A stretch of 64,000 nt of DNA from Cydia pomonella (Eukaryota > Arthropoda > Insecta > Lepidoptera > Tortricidae), in NCBI RefSeq assembly GCF_033807575.1, contig NC_084707.1, forward strand, positions 14,432,550-14,496,549, given 5' to 3'. The notes under the pieces are model-generated. The model saw only the letters and a list, made by a program, of their open reading frames with translations, had not been told where the DNA came from and ran no database searches. The translations under genes and the position numbers were made by a program. Below are positions 1 to 10,674 of this stretch, piece after piece (positions within the stretch are counted from its first letter, which is position 1; every line of letters starts with the position of its first letter).

Positions 1-938
1 TGATAAAATAAGAGCACCCCATAGTGCCCATTTAACTAAAAAAAACTAGTGTTATGTAGTGGTGGGCCAGGCTATTGACGGTTTTAACTTCGACGAAACG
101 GTTAAGTTGTCAACTTGTTGATTTCGTAAACTTATTTAAACCAGGGCCACAAACGCCGATTTGTTTATTATTTTATTTCGTCAACTAGTTTTTTACTTCA
201 ACTTCGTTTGGCGCGCACCGCACTCGTCTTGCAACAACCCAATATTGTATTGCATTAACACCAAAATTCAAAAACGGTCAACGTCGAGGACCGATCTACT
301 AGCGATCAACGATTTAATCAACAAAATTAGTGGAATCAAGGGCCACCACTATATGGTTTTATAATGAGACCATCACAAACATTGCTCTCAACTCGCCCAA
401 TAGCAATAATATTTTCCTATCGGAATAACCCCAGAACACCTTGCATACAAGTTTTATTTATTTATTTTATTTTATTTCTTAGGAAAACTTACAGCTCGAG
501 TACCAAAATAGATTGCGAAATAAAAACAGTAAGCCAATTACAAGTTTCCACATATGTTGTGATGCATAAATCAGTGAATTAGCTACGCAACCCTGGCATA
601 GACTATTCTTTTTAGCGATTTTATTAACATAGCAACATATTGCTGCATCGTATATTAAGGACAACAGTGTTCATCTAGATTTATGTGAATCAAATGTACT
701 TCTAGAATGTTAACTTATACTTACTGAAAATAAATCAATGGTTTAAATGTACTTTATTTTTACTTTGATCAATCTCATCACCAACAAACAACCTATAGAT
801 TTTCTATATACATGATAGCTCATTTCTTAAAAGTAGGGTTTAGCTTAGCAAATACATAGTAATATGTATTCATAATTAGGTGAATCCCTAAAGCACAAAA
901 TGTTTTTACAAAATAAAAAAATTCTATCTACCAATAGT
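1..938. other. 3' flank and 3' UTR side of the RabGGTase alpha gene
   Basis: AT-rich sequence without a convincing reading frame. The part nearest 938 should be the 3' UTR of the minus-strand gene that ends at 939. Short open frames at 161-582 have no recognisable motif and look like chance. No repeat family could be identified here. Confidence 0.6.
753..758 (-). terminator. Candidate polyadenylation signal of the RabGGTase alpha gene
   Basis: The plus strand reads TTTATT, which is AATAAA on the minus strand, about 180 bp downstream of the TAA stop at 939-941. The position is suitable for 3' end formation, but the hexamer is common in AT-rich DNA and no cleavage site is visible. Confidence 0.4.
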
Positions 939-3900
939 TTAAATGAATATCTCGCAGTTCTTGATTAAACTAAGAAGCTCTTCATTTTTATCCAGTTCCT
1001 CATTGCCTTCTAAATGCAGCTCCTTCAAATCCAGGGTCGGAAAACCTTTTAGTGTTGTCAATTGGTTGTTAGCTAGATTTAGTACCTGAAAGATGTGAAT
1101 GTATGAGTAGGAAATTGGCATGTCTTAAAATGAAAGTGTGTGACATTAGACAGTTAGCACAAGGCCCAGGTTAGTACGAGGCCCGTATTGAACCTAGCGG
1201 GAAAATTCAAAATTTAAAAATGATAGGTATTTTTTACAAGTTTTGGGCAACTTGATGACATGTGCCAGCGTTTGAACTCTGGAACTAGAAAGTATTACGA
1301 CGCGCCTTCTTCAGTAAGTACCTACGCCACTAAGAGCCACATGCACTGACCCACGGCTAAGCGGTAAACCCAGTGTCATTGCACTGGCAACTCTAGATTT
1401 AACTGGTTAACCCCGGGTTAGTGGGATGGTGCAAGAAACGCTGGTGGCCTAGCGGTAAGAGCGTGCGACTTGCAATCCGGAGGTCGCGGGTTCAAACCCT
1501 GGCTCGTACCAATGAGTTTTTCGGAACTTATGTACGAAATATTATTTGATATTTACCAGTCGCTTTTCGGTGAAGGAAAACATCGTGAGGAAACCGGACT
1601 AATCCCAACAAGGCCTAGTTTACCCTCTGGGTTGGACGGGCAGATGGCAGTCGCTTTCGTAAAAATTAGTGCCTACGCCAAATCTTGGGATTAGTTGTCA
1701 AGCGGACCCCAGGCTCCCATGAGCCGTGGCAAAATGCCGGGACAACGCGAGGAAGAAGAAGTGGGATGGTGCAAGTGGCCCTACTATTTTTTTAAAGTCG
1801 ATAAATTTAACAAGTTAGCTCCTAGAGCCTCTAAACTCACCTTGCAATGTTGAAGAACCACTAGCGATGGCAAAATATTAGACGTCAGACTCTGATTAGA
1901 CAAATCTACAACTTTGCAATAACTGTAATACTGGAGATACGGCAAGCTTGTCATCTTATTATGAAACTTCACTTCGCACTTATTGTCCTTGGCTTTGTAA
2001 TCAAACAATAATTTTGCTTCCATGCTCCATTTCGTAATCAAGTCGTCATAATAACCAGATCGTAATTTGTCTATTTTCTTCAGTTCGTGAAGATTTTTAA
2101 TAGCTTCTTCATGGTAGAGTTCAGCGTTGATACAATATAAGAAGACTGTGGTGGTTAGAAGGGTCCCTGGAATAAATAAATAATTAATAAGTATTTATTA
2201 TATACGTAGGTAAATTTATTTGTTACTAGATTGTCCCTAACAGTGTCTTGTGGAGCCAGTAATATTTTTTTCACCGCACCAACTGGTAAAGGCCCTCTTG
2301 ATTGTTCAAAAACTAATGAGAAAGTTGCATTTTATCCACATGTGGGGCAAAGTAATCAGATGCAAATTTTGAGTTGTTTCCTTATGTTAGCTGGTAGGAT
2401 TGACTTTTAAATGATGATTTTGGATTATAATTTTTTTTTACGTTCATTTGATATGGTTGTTTTTATTGGTATTTCATAGTTAGTATTTTCATCGGTTTGG
2501 TGTGTTGAAAAATTTTGTGTTCCACTCGGAGGCAAAGTTTGTTTAACCCTAGTGCCTTGGAACCCTCGCAACGCTCAAGATTCCACTTCTCGTAGCACTC
2601 GCTACGCTCGTGGTTCAATTTAGGAATCTTTCGCTGGCTCGGGTATCAATATTAGCACGAGCGGTTAAACAACAACTTTGCCCCCTTGTAAAACAAATAA
2701 CTATTAAGCCTAAGTAATTTACAGGTTTATTGTATCTTTTTTTCCCATAAAATTGTAGCCAATACGTACGAGTAGCATGAAATGAAAATTTGTGCGAACG
2801 GCTACTCTCAAATAACCATCTTAGTATGTATTAGCAATAAGATTTACGAACAGTGTGGACGATGGAACCGTGGAACGGACAGTTCTAGTGGTGAAACAAT
2901 TTTGAGAATTAGCGCATTACCTACCTCGTCCAAAACAAAGATTTTAACTTAACATACAAAACGCTAAGCCGGTTTTGCACCCTACAGCTCAGTGACTCCA
3001 CTTATTTATTCCAGATACAAAAAATGATATAAAGTGTATTCGGGTAATTCAGACTACTTCAAAATGTTGGCTAATTCAAAAAATCACTGGAATCATGGGG
3101 TCATAATATTACACTTGGTCTGTTTAAAATGAATCAAAAGAAGTCAGGAATAATACTAACATTTATTATCAGGTTCCATTTCCAGCAGTTGTCGACATGC
3201 TACGAGTTGGTTATTCAGCTCTTCAATCACAGGTTTAGAATACTGTTTCTGAAAGCTGACTTCGTTTTTACCGATGTATTCACATGTATCGGCTTTAACG
3301 CATTTTATTATTTGTTTTTCGTCAAAATCCACTTCATATTCTACCTGGAAAATAAATTATGTTACTGACATTAGGATGTGGTGAAAATAAAGAATACTTA
3401 TTCTCAAATCTCAATGCTCAAAACATTGCCTTACTAAGTTTTTGGCAAAAATTTCATTTTTGTTTACAAGCTTTTGTCGTTGATTGTACTTGTTACCATG
3501 GGCAACTAATACTCGAGACAATTCTAAAATCCCCAAACACAATTAGGTTGCGTTGTTGCAACACAGAGTTGCTATGGCCACCTCCCGTCTCCATCATCAG
3601 ATCAGCTCGACCATCGACGTTAATATTGTATTGTGACTTACATCTGTATGCAAATTTTCAGCTCAATCGCAAATCGGAAAGTGGGTCAAATGGGTGGGTG
3701 GGTTGCAGGCATCCATAGGCTGCGGTGACTGCTTACAATTAGGTGGTATAAAAAAAATTGCTTCCAAGATTTGACACTAACAATATAACACACATACTCG
3801 TACCAAAGAGAATTTGAAATAGAGGTGTTTTGTCAGAGAAAATTTTGTAGCCACAGTTTTACTGCCACTTTCGACATGATTAAAACTTTTATAACGCCAT

Positions 3901-6900
3901 TTGACTTTGATCCTTATTCTTTCACTGATATGTGTTCAATTTGTTAAATATCAAAAAGTGACGCCATCTAATAGATCAAAGGCCACAGGTGGCGACATCG
4001 TTTCGAGCGATGGCGCCATAACCTTTAGGTTGTGCTCGGTAAGATGGCGCCAGCCACCTTTTGATATTTAACAAATTAACACATATCAGTTAAATAATAC
4101 GGATCAAAGTCAAATGGCGTTCTAAAAGTTTTAATAATGTGTCGAAAGAGGGTAGTAACAGGGCAAGTTAAATAAAAGCTTGTAAAAATGTGGTATTATG
4201 CACAAAATGTAATAGTTTGTTCGCCTAGCGCTTAGATAAATTCATGCGGGCCTGAATTTGGCGTAATGAGTGCTGTCCTGGCTGTCCCGCCTATGAAGGA
4301 GGTTTGAAAGGGCTCGCGAGCCTTTTATACATTGGAGATAAACACTTCCACTGAATCAATTGCAATTTGCCCCATAAAACATCGCATGTACATGACAAGA
4401 TAGTTTTTATTGTTGGAAGAGAAATCACATATCAATATCACAATTCTGAACGTGGATCCACGTTAGTAGGTATTGAGTTCTAATTCATAATTGGTTAGAA
4501 TTCATTACTTACTGCATGGATCCACGTTACGGTATACAAGAGATTAAGGACCATATAAGATGTTTTGACAAAATCAAGCGGTCAAACAATGACATGATAA
4601 GATGATTTCTTTTGAAAGAAAACTTTATAACACCTCTAGCAACCATTACTTCCTTCTTAAGCCTTTAGTAAAAAATATATTAAAAGGAAACTAGGTATAC
4701 TGACCCTGATATCTAAATCATCAGTGATTTCTCTATTATGTATGAGTATCCATAAAACATCGTACTGATTGCCAGTACAAGACACCCATTCGCCTTCCAA
4801 AGATGTGTCGTTGATGTATAATTTGGTTCTAGATCTCACTATGTCTAAGGGCACGTGGTTGCTGAATGCTACGGTAGTCTTCGATGGCTTTACAGCGCAG
4901 ACAACCGGGCTTATTGTTGTTTTTACTGCACCTGAAATATGTTATGGAAGATATTTAAAAATTATATTAGTTTATAGATCGTGTCATTCACGAAGACGCG
5001 TGCCTTGACTCCTATTATTAATAATAAATATCATAGGATATCATTACACAAATTGACTAAGTCCCACAGTAAGCTTCAATAAGGCTTGTGTTGAGGGTAC
5101 TTAGACAACGATATATATAATATATAAATATTTATAAATACTTAAATACATAGAAAACACCCATGACTCAGGAACAAATATCCGTGCTCATCACACTAAT
5201 AAATGCCCTTACCAGGATTTGAACCCGGGACCATCGGCTTCATAGGCAGGGTCACTACCCACTAGGCCAGACCGGTCGTCAAAATGTTTTATTTTATTTA
5301 TTTATTTCCACACTTACAACTATCTTTACAGGTACTAGACCTAAGACAATTCACAATAGTGTAACTATTAACATAAAATTACTCTAACTTATGGCGCATA
5401 TAACATAATGTGAACAATGTGGACTTTGTGAATTCAGTCAGAGAACACCAAAACCAATCAATGCTCTCGGCTACTGTGCTGCGGCTACTCGGCTAATGTA
5501 TTGTCATGTTATTAAAGGTTAGATTTGACAACTCTGCGCGTCATCGTGGATGACACGAATTATAAGTACCTACGATCTTTATAAATTCAATGTTTAATAA
5601 TATTCACCACCATGATTTAGACTTTAGGTACAGTCACCATCAGATATATCGGAGCGGCTAAGGTGCTCACAAATATCTGAACACACCTCTAATGTCAAAA
5701 GGCATTAGGAGTTAGAGTATACATAAAAATAGTGGGCTTCAATTTTGCGTAATTTCTGACATCCTTCTGGCTTATCAGTAACAATGTCTTTTTGCCAGAG
5801 CTCCTGGGAGCCTAGGATCCGCATGGCAACTAATCTCAAGAATTGGCGTAGGCTGGGCACTAGTTTTTAGGTCAGTAATCCGGTCTCCTCACGATGTTTT
5901 CCTTCAACGAAAAGCGACTGTTAATATAAAATAATACATCGCAAATTAGTTCCGAAATACTCATTGCTACGTGCCTGGGTTTAACCCGCAACCTCGACGG
6001 GTCCTTGACGGTCGCACGCTCTTACCGCAAGGCATTCTAGGCAACCAGCGCTCAATATTAATATTAGGTACTTAGTAAATGACGATGCCGAACCTCTAAA
6101 AAAAAATTAAAAAGTGTCCCTGCAGATATATCACGTCTTGCCGCAACTCGCTGTGAACGCCTACGAAGAGTACGAAGTCGCTGGAGTTGCGCATGATGTG
6201 CTAGACGTGTGCGTTCAGTACATACTACTTACTATAGGTACTTTACCTAATAACCACCTCTGATAGAACCAAGCACTTGTATCATCAGGATCAGTAAAAG
6301 CTGCACTTTGAACTAGTTTCAATTCATGCTTGTGGTGGCCATCTTCAATGGGTCTCCCACCTGTAATTAGTTGATAAGTATTTTTATTTAATATTACGAA
6401 AAGAAATTAAATTAAGATCCTTATCTAATGGGGTAATTCCCAGTCACTTCCAAGCCAAGTATTGGTTAATTCCTAAAATTACCCCATGTTTGGCTGTGAT
6501 TCATAGCATAGAGAAATAAGAAGTAATAGAGTGCTCACTCCATACATCAGAGTAAGCGTAGGAGTTGAAAAAAGATTTCCGGTTACTCTTGTTATAATAT
6601 TAGCGGAAAATCGTTGAGCATTAGACTTTTTGTTTGCCGCGATATCTATTGTCGAGTAGCAGTACTGAGAGTTCCGCTACTCGATGCTAGATGTCGACTG
6701 CGAAAATAATAAGCATTTTGGTACCAAAACTGATGTATGGACTGAGCACTCTATTACTTCTTATTTCTCTATGTTCATAGTTACGCAACACACCTTAGTA
6801 ATAAATTACGAACCTTCCAAATCAGGATACAATTCAACTAACATCTTACTCCTGTAGTGCCAGGCGGAATAATTAGAAAAATTGTCATGTATTTTCTCAG

Positions 6901-9900
6901 TTGTAAAATCAAATTCTTCTTTTAGTGATGGCTTGCACTGGGACACTACAAATCTTCTATAGTCCCAAGTGTGAACTGAAAACATAAATAGTTTTTATAG
7001 ATGAAGTCTTGGCAACGCAACACTTTATCGCTCACAGCCAAGCTAAGCAAATTCGAAATCTTTTTAGAGGAGTATTGTGGGTCATATCGGAATTTCAGCA
7101 GTCGGTCATATGTTGTAATGATAAATTTAAAAAAGTACTATTACTGATAAAATGTTTTGCTTTCCTACCAAATAAGATGTTTTTAGAGATGATAAAAATG
7201 TTGACATCAGATATTGATTGACAATGGGTCATCATTATCAATTAATATCTGACTTCTAAGACAAAACATGTCTCAAGGTTTTTTATAGATGGTGCTTTAT
7301 TATAGGTAGTTATTTCCTACCCAACCCTTATATTTTTCTAGTTATTATCAAGTAGTAATAAGAGATCAAATCAAAGATGCAGTGATATTATATTAATCTG
7401 TCGAAAAAAAAAATGGTGAGTAAAAGATCAAATACTCTGTAAAATATCTTACAATTTCTTTCATCAAACTTAAGATATTTATTACAAACATCTAACTCCC
7501 TCTGCCAATCCGGGTCAGACCTAGTAGTGAGCACCCATTCTCTTTGGTGCCATGCACAGTATGATTTGGGATTTATTTTTAAACAATACTCTGTTAGTTG
7601 CAGCTCATCATCATATAGTTTTGATAAATCTTCACATTCTCCATTTTGCCTGTAAATAATTTAATTACCTTAGTCAAACCAAACTTCAAATCTGCTTATG
7701 AATGAAAGTGAGATAATAAAATTCATCTTTGATAATGTAATCAAGATAAGTAAACTGAAGAAATTACAACGAAATGTTGCCATTACCTATTTAGTTTCTT
7801 GTAAAGGGCTAGAGGGAAAAGCTCCATTTTGCCTGTAAAGGGAGTAGAGTAGAGTTTATACTAATGATGGACGCTTGACTGGTTGATTTGTTGATACTTT
7901 ACTATAAAGGTTACAGTTGAATGGCCACATTGCACAAGCAGCTTCTTCTAAGGTGCATGCATGCAGAACCATTTGTAAAAATAATCATTATGCGCCTCGC
8001 ATCACCCTATTTACATTTTAAATGAAAGATGTTCTCTGCTAATTCAAAGACTGAAAGAGTGATAGAGTGGAATTTTACTATTTTGTGTGAATTTGACCAA
8101 ATCAGCAGTATATCTTGTTGGAGGCCTTCCCAGGGGTTTATTCCAAGGCCAGTCAAAAGTGGCCATCAGCTCTAGGAGCAATGTACTCCACTATTACACA
8201 AAACAACATGAATATTTCCCCTAGAGATAATCTCATTATTAATCCTTTCTTACAGGGTAACTTCAAGCACAACTTCCATTAATTTCCTTTTAAGCAATAT
8301 AGACTTTTCTCAAGAGAACCGCGTTTTGTGGGGTTGACATCTAAATAGATCCTAGAAGCTTAATTAAAAATCCCTCGAAATCTAGTAATTTATGTACATT
8401 TTTAATCTTACGAGTATAACTGGAACCAATAACAAAAGATGAGTTTAATATGAAATTTTTTGTAAAAGTTTTCATAATGATCCTAAATAGGTATTTGAAT
8501 AAAATAGTTTATAAAACATATGAAAAATATTAGCTAATAACATAGTTTATGTCCTGTTTCTCTGTAACATAAAATATGCTAACTAATCAACAAAACACCA
8601 ACTACAAATGAGCCGGATATTCAGCTTTCCGGGCTGGTCTGTAAATCCCAATTTTATACCCTTACCTTAATTGTATAATAATCTCTCTCCTTATATTCCA
8701 CAGTGTGTAAACATCGGGGTTTGAGGACAGAACCTTTCCTGTGAGGTCAAGTAGTTCTTTATCTAGCTCATTTTGTTTTCTCTGTAAATGATAACACAAA
8801 TTGGTGAGTCTTAAATGAGTCTTAAATAAGCTTTTAAGCTGCCAAGCTTACACTGTAACAAATTAAGAATGCAAAATGAAAGCCTAATCAGGACACCAGA
8901 TAAATTGATTAAGCTTGCAGATCTTAAATGTTAAGAGACATCCATGACAACTAACAAAAGATTACAGATGTTTCCGCTAGGTTAACACCTTCCAAAATTT
9001 TATTTTATAAAATCACATTATAAGTAAATAAATTAAGGTACTTTGATAAAAGAATATAAAATACTAGCAGTAAAAATAGATACTGGGAAGCCTACTTTGA
9101 AAGCCAGGTACCAATGTTTTGTAATAACTCAAAGATGCAATAAAGATTATTTTAATTATTTTTATTTAAAAAAGGCAGTTAAGTTGGTATAGTTAGTGGG
9201 GGAAGAAATTTCTATATCGATCAATCGAGTAGCAATCGAGTTAGATTTGTTTCTTTGTTCTTTGAGCGAATTCACAAGGGCCACGCTATATGTATTGTGT
9301 TACTGTAGTTTTACTATATACCTATGTAATCCTTTTCTTTTGTGTGTCAAATTCCATACTATCGAATTAGGATAGCCTGTAACGATGGTTGTAATAAAAT
9401 ATTTGTATGTAATAAAAAATATTTGATGACTGCCAATGTCAGTTAGTGGTCGAGTTGCGGAAAATCGCCCGAATTACAATACAATACATTAGTTACTTTA
9501 GCCAGATTACAGCAATCACTAGATTAGCGATGGTCTGGATAAGCAAGGCTCTACTATATGATCAACATCATCGGGTTCGAAAATTTGTTACTTATTTACC
9601 TTGAACTGAATCTTTTGCATTGCATTTTTAAATACTTTTAACTTCTCTTGGCGTTCCTTTTCTTTCCTTGCTTTTTCCTCCTCGGAGGTACGGATCTTCA
9701 CTCTGCCGTGCTAAAAAATTTATACAGTTTATGAAGCCACAGTTCTTTAAGTCTATGAATATGTGTAAAAACTGTGCCTTTAAAATAGGTTTTACAGGCA
9801 ATACATTAGAAGATAAAACATCATTTAAATCAGCAATAATTATGCGAAAACCCTATAGACATTTAACATGTTATGAAATTTATTGTTCACAAATTGCATC

Positions 9901-9933
9901 AGAGGAATTCAATATTACAATATTACTCACCAT
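939..9933 (-). CDS. RABGGTA: Rab geranylgeranyltransferase alpha subunit (ten coding exons, 528 aa)
   Basis: The product is the alpha subunit of type II geranylgeranyltransferase. With the beta subunit and Rab escort protein it attaches geranylgeranyl groups to C-terminal cysteines of Rab GTPases in the cytosol. Coding exons in transcript order are 9931-9933, 9600-9710, 8666-8781, 7453-7649, 6814-6975, 6247-6360, 4705-4931, 3161-3344, 1841-2166 and 939-1085. All introns are GT-AG, all phases join, and the total is 1587 nt. The N-terminus (MHGRVKIRTSEEE) is close to the mammalian one. Five prenyltransferase-alpha repeats carry the usual Trp motifs: LWNIRRE (65-71), AWHQREW (109-115), TWDYRRF (145-151), AWHYRS (180-185) and AWFYQRW (226-232). 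The C-terminus (about 450-528) is leucine-rich-repeat-like (VLNLANNQLTTL). Mammalian subunits are about 567 aa, so this one is slightly short. It is divergent from the BTB gene at 10675. The identification is firm; individual splice sites are inferred. Confidence 0.95.
1086..1840 (-). other. Last intron of the RabGGTase alpha gene, carrying a SINE
   Basis: The intron runs from a GTGAGT donor (minus strand, 1835-1840) to a TTTCAG acceptor (1086-1091). It holds a full-length SINE on the opposite strand at 1436-1759. The remaining sequence shows no coding signal. Confidence 0.85.
1420..1775 (+). mobile_element. SINE-A, full length, with a 16-bp target-site duplication
   Basis: This is a tRNA-derived SINE at 1436-1759. 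Its head has an A-box-like TGGCCTAGCGG (1445-1455) and a B-box-like GGTTCAAACCC (1489-1499). A body shared with copies at 41575 and, on the minus strand, near 5810 and 12900 follows, and it ends in a short GAGGAAGAAGA tail. The direct repeat AGTGGGATGGTGCAAG at 1420-1435 and 1760-1775 is a perfect 16-bp target-site duplication. It lies antisense in the last intron of the RabGGTase alpha gene. The tRNA head is not a functional tRNA gene, because it runs on into SINE body. Confidence 0.9.
2167..3160 (-). other. Intron of the RabGGTase alpha gene
   Basis: A GTTAGT donor (3155-3160, minus strand) and CCAG acceptor bound this intron. It contains an inverted-repeat element at 2516-2694; otherwise it is AT-rich with no recognised feature. 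Confidence 0.8.
2516..2694. mobile_element. Short inverted-repeat element (MITE-like)
   Basis: The left end reads GGCAAAGTTTGTTTAACC and the right end, reverse-complemented, reads GGCAAAGTTGTTGTTTAACC. This gives imperfect terminal inverted repeats of roughly 30 bp around a GC-richer core. It has no coding capacity, and the target-site duplication is unclear. Confidence 0.55.
3370..3845. repeat. Interspersed repeat C, first copy (interrupted)
   Basis: Segments around 3500-3700 (for example GAGACAATTCTAA, CACAATTGGGTT-like, CCATCATCAGATCAGCTCG) match in order a second copy at 47180-47490. The shared 3' end, CAAGTTAAATAAAAGCTTGT, is found here only beyond the inserted foldback element, at about 4164-4183. 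The open frame 3359-3718 runs through this repeat and is not regarded as a gene. A short fragment at about 3706-3755 resembles the antisense end of the repeat at 30622. Confidence 0.5.
3854..4161. mobile_element. Foldback MITE with arms of over 100 bp
   Basis: The left half (TTAAAACTTTTATAACGCCA, then TTTGACTTTGATCC, then GATATGTGTT and TTGTTAAATATCAAAA) recurs on the opposite strand in the right half with few mismatches. This gives two long inverted arms around a spacer with GATGGCGCCA motifs. It appears to be inserted in repeat C, because the conserved end of that repeat resumes immediately after it. Confidence 0.8.
5030..5282 (-). mobile_element. SINE-B copy, older
   Basis: On the minus strand this is a tRNA-derived SINE with an A-box-like TGGCCTAGTGG and B-box-like GGTTCAAATCC. 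It is the same family as the copies at 44766 and 58088, but more diverged (for example GGCTTCATAGG where the others give the equivalent of AGCTTCGTAGG). It lies in an intron of the RabGGTase alpha gene, in the same orientation as the gene. Confidence 0.8.
5628..5720 (+). mobile_element. Truncated MITE end
   Basis: It starts GTACAGTCACCATCAGATAT and continues with CGGAGCGGCTAAGGTGCTCA. I recognise this as one end of a short inverted-repeat family of Lepidoptera. No matching right terminus is present nearby, so the copy looks truncated. The family assignment is from memory. Confidence 0.45.
5810..6052 (-). mobile_element. Degenerate SINE-A copy
   Basis: In reverse complement the tRNA-like head (around 5980-6050) and body (CATCGTGAGGAGACCGGATT and related words) align with the full-length SINE-A at 1436. 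There are many substitutions and small indels, so this is an old insertion. Confidence 0.65.
6361..6813 (-). other. Intron of the RabGGTase alpha gene containing a MITE
   Basis: It is bounded by the GTTCGT donor (6808-6813, minus strand), which is a weak donor at positions +3 to +5, and a TTACAG acceptor. The protein match across the junction supports the weak donor. The MITE at 6507-6773 occupies most of the intron. Confidence 0.8.
6500..6780. mobile_element. MITE with 44-bp terminal inverted repeats and a 7-bp target duplication
   Basis: The ends CATAGAGAAATAAGAAGTAA (6507) continue as a nearly perfect terminal inverted repeat of about 44 bp ending in CTCCATACATCAG. The right arm finishes at 6773. 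TTCATAG flanks both sides (6500-6506 and 6774-6780). The element is about 267 bp and non-coding. A related single end lies at 52803. Confidence 0.9.
6976..7452 (-). other. Intron of the RabGGTase alpha gene
   Basis: It is bounded by a GTAAGA donor (7447-7452, minus strand) and a TTTCAG acceptor. No repeat or coding feature was recognised. Confidence 0.75.
7650..8665 (-). other. Intron of the RabGGTase alpha gene
   Basis: It is bounded by a GTAAGG donor (8660-8665, minus strand) and a TTACAG acceptor. It is about 1 kb of AT-rich sequence and I see nothing specific in it. Confidence 0.75.
8782..9599 (-). other. Intron of the RabGGTase alpha gene
   Basis: It is bounded by a GTAAAT donor (9594-9599, minus strand) and a TTACAG acceptor. 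It contains several TA-rich stretches and an ATCGATCAATCGAGT cluster near 9215, and no recognisable element. Confidence 0.75.
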
Positions 9934-10674
9934 TTTTAAAAGATCTACAAAAAAAAATACGAAAATATGATCGTGGAATGTGATAGTACAATACTCCGAA
10001 AGGTACTGCAATGAAATAAAATAAATATTAATTCATGGGGTAATGAACCATGGAACCGCGGATATAATGATAATAATGAATATCTTAAGAAAGGAAGAAC
10101 ATCAATACGATGGAATGGGATGAAGGAAATTTGACATATATATCAATCTATGTGTCACTGTGAAGTTTCACGGCAAATGGCAAATCACAGTCGTATTTTT
10201 TTGTTATTAAGAAAAGAAAGACCCTTGCAATAGTCATCGGACCCGACGTCGCTCTCTTTCGCTGTCTGTCAGACGGCAGGATGGATGTAATAAGCCCTAG
10301 AGAGTAAAGGACTTAAGTGCCAATTACATCCACACTTCAGAAATTACATCCACATCTATATGAGTTTGACGCCAATTTTTTCGTGATCAAATCGGTTGAT
10401 GTCATTACCTCGTCTGGACTCTCTTTCATATTTCCTATTTATAAAACGCGATCTAATCTACAAGTACCATTCGGACCCCTAACATAGATAATTAGAAAAA
10501 TCGGTGCATAAATTGTCAAAACTGACAAGTTTTTTCTGATTACCGTTTTCGTTGATTATTCATGGGATTGGCTGATTGGTTTTGTTGTTATCTTTCTATT
10601 CAGTTCGTCAGTAATTTTAATTAGTGTTTTGTGTAAGAACTTATCACCATCCTTTGATTTTTACCAGTTGTAAC
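9934..10674. promoter_or_regulatory. Head-to-head intergenic region, probable bidirectional promoter
   Basis: Only 741 bp separate the start codons of two divergently transcribed genes. The interval must contain both 5' UTRs and probably both core promoters. TTACATCCA occurs at about 10324 and 10344 within a repeated ATTACATCCACA context, and inverted as TGGATGTAAT near 10282. These are the only repeated motifs seen. No TATA box stands out. Confidence 0.6.

Larger units (their letters stand above)
3345..4704 (-). other. Intron of the RabGGTase alpha gene filled with repeats
   Basis: The intron runs between the exons 4705-4931 and 3161-3344 (donor GTCAGT at 4699-4704). It holds repeat C and the foldback element at 3854-4161. 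The rest (4190-4700) shows nothing recognisable. Confidence 0.8.
4932..6246 (-). other. Intron of the RabGGTase alpha gene with SINE and MITE remnants
   Basis: The donor is GTAAAG (6241-6246, minus strand) and the acceptor TTTCAG. It contains SINE-B at 5030-5282, a MITE end at 5628-5720 and a degenerate SINE-A at 5810-6052. Confidence 0.8.

Noticed and set aside
1443..1513. tRNA gene on the plus strand
   Set aside because: The A- and B-box-like words belong to the head of SINE-A, which continues into the SINE body and is flanked by a 16-bp target duplication. The same holds for the heads at 44766, 58088 and, on the minus strand, 5280.
3359..3718. A 119-residue open frame on the plus strand
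   Set aside because: It runs through repeat C, whose second copy at 47180 does not keep the frame, and it shows no protein motif.
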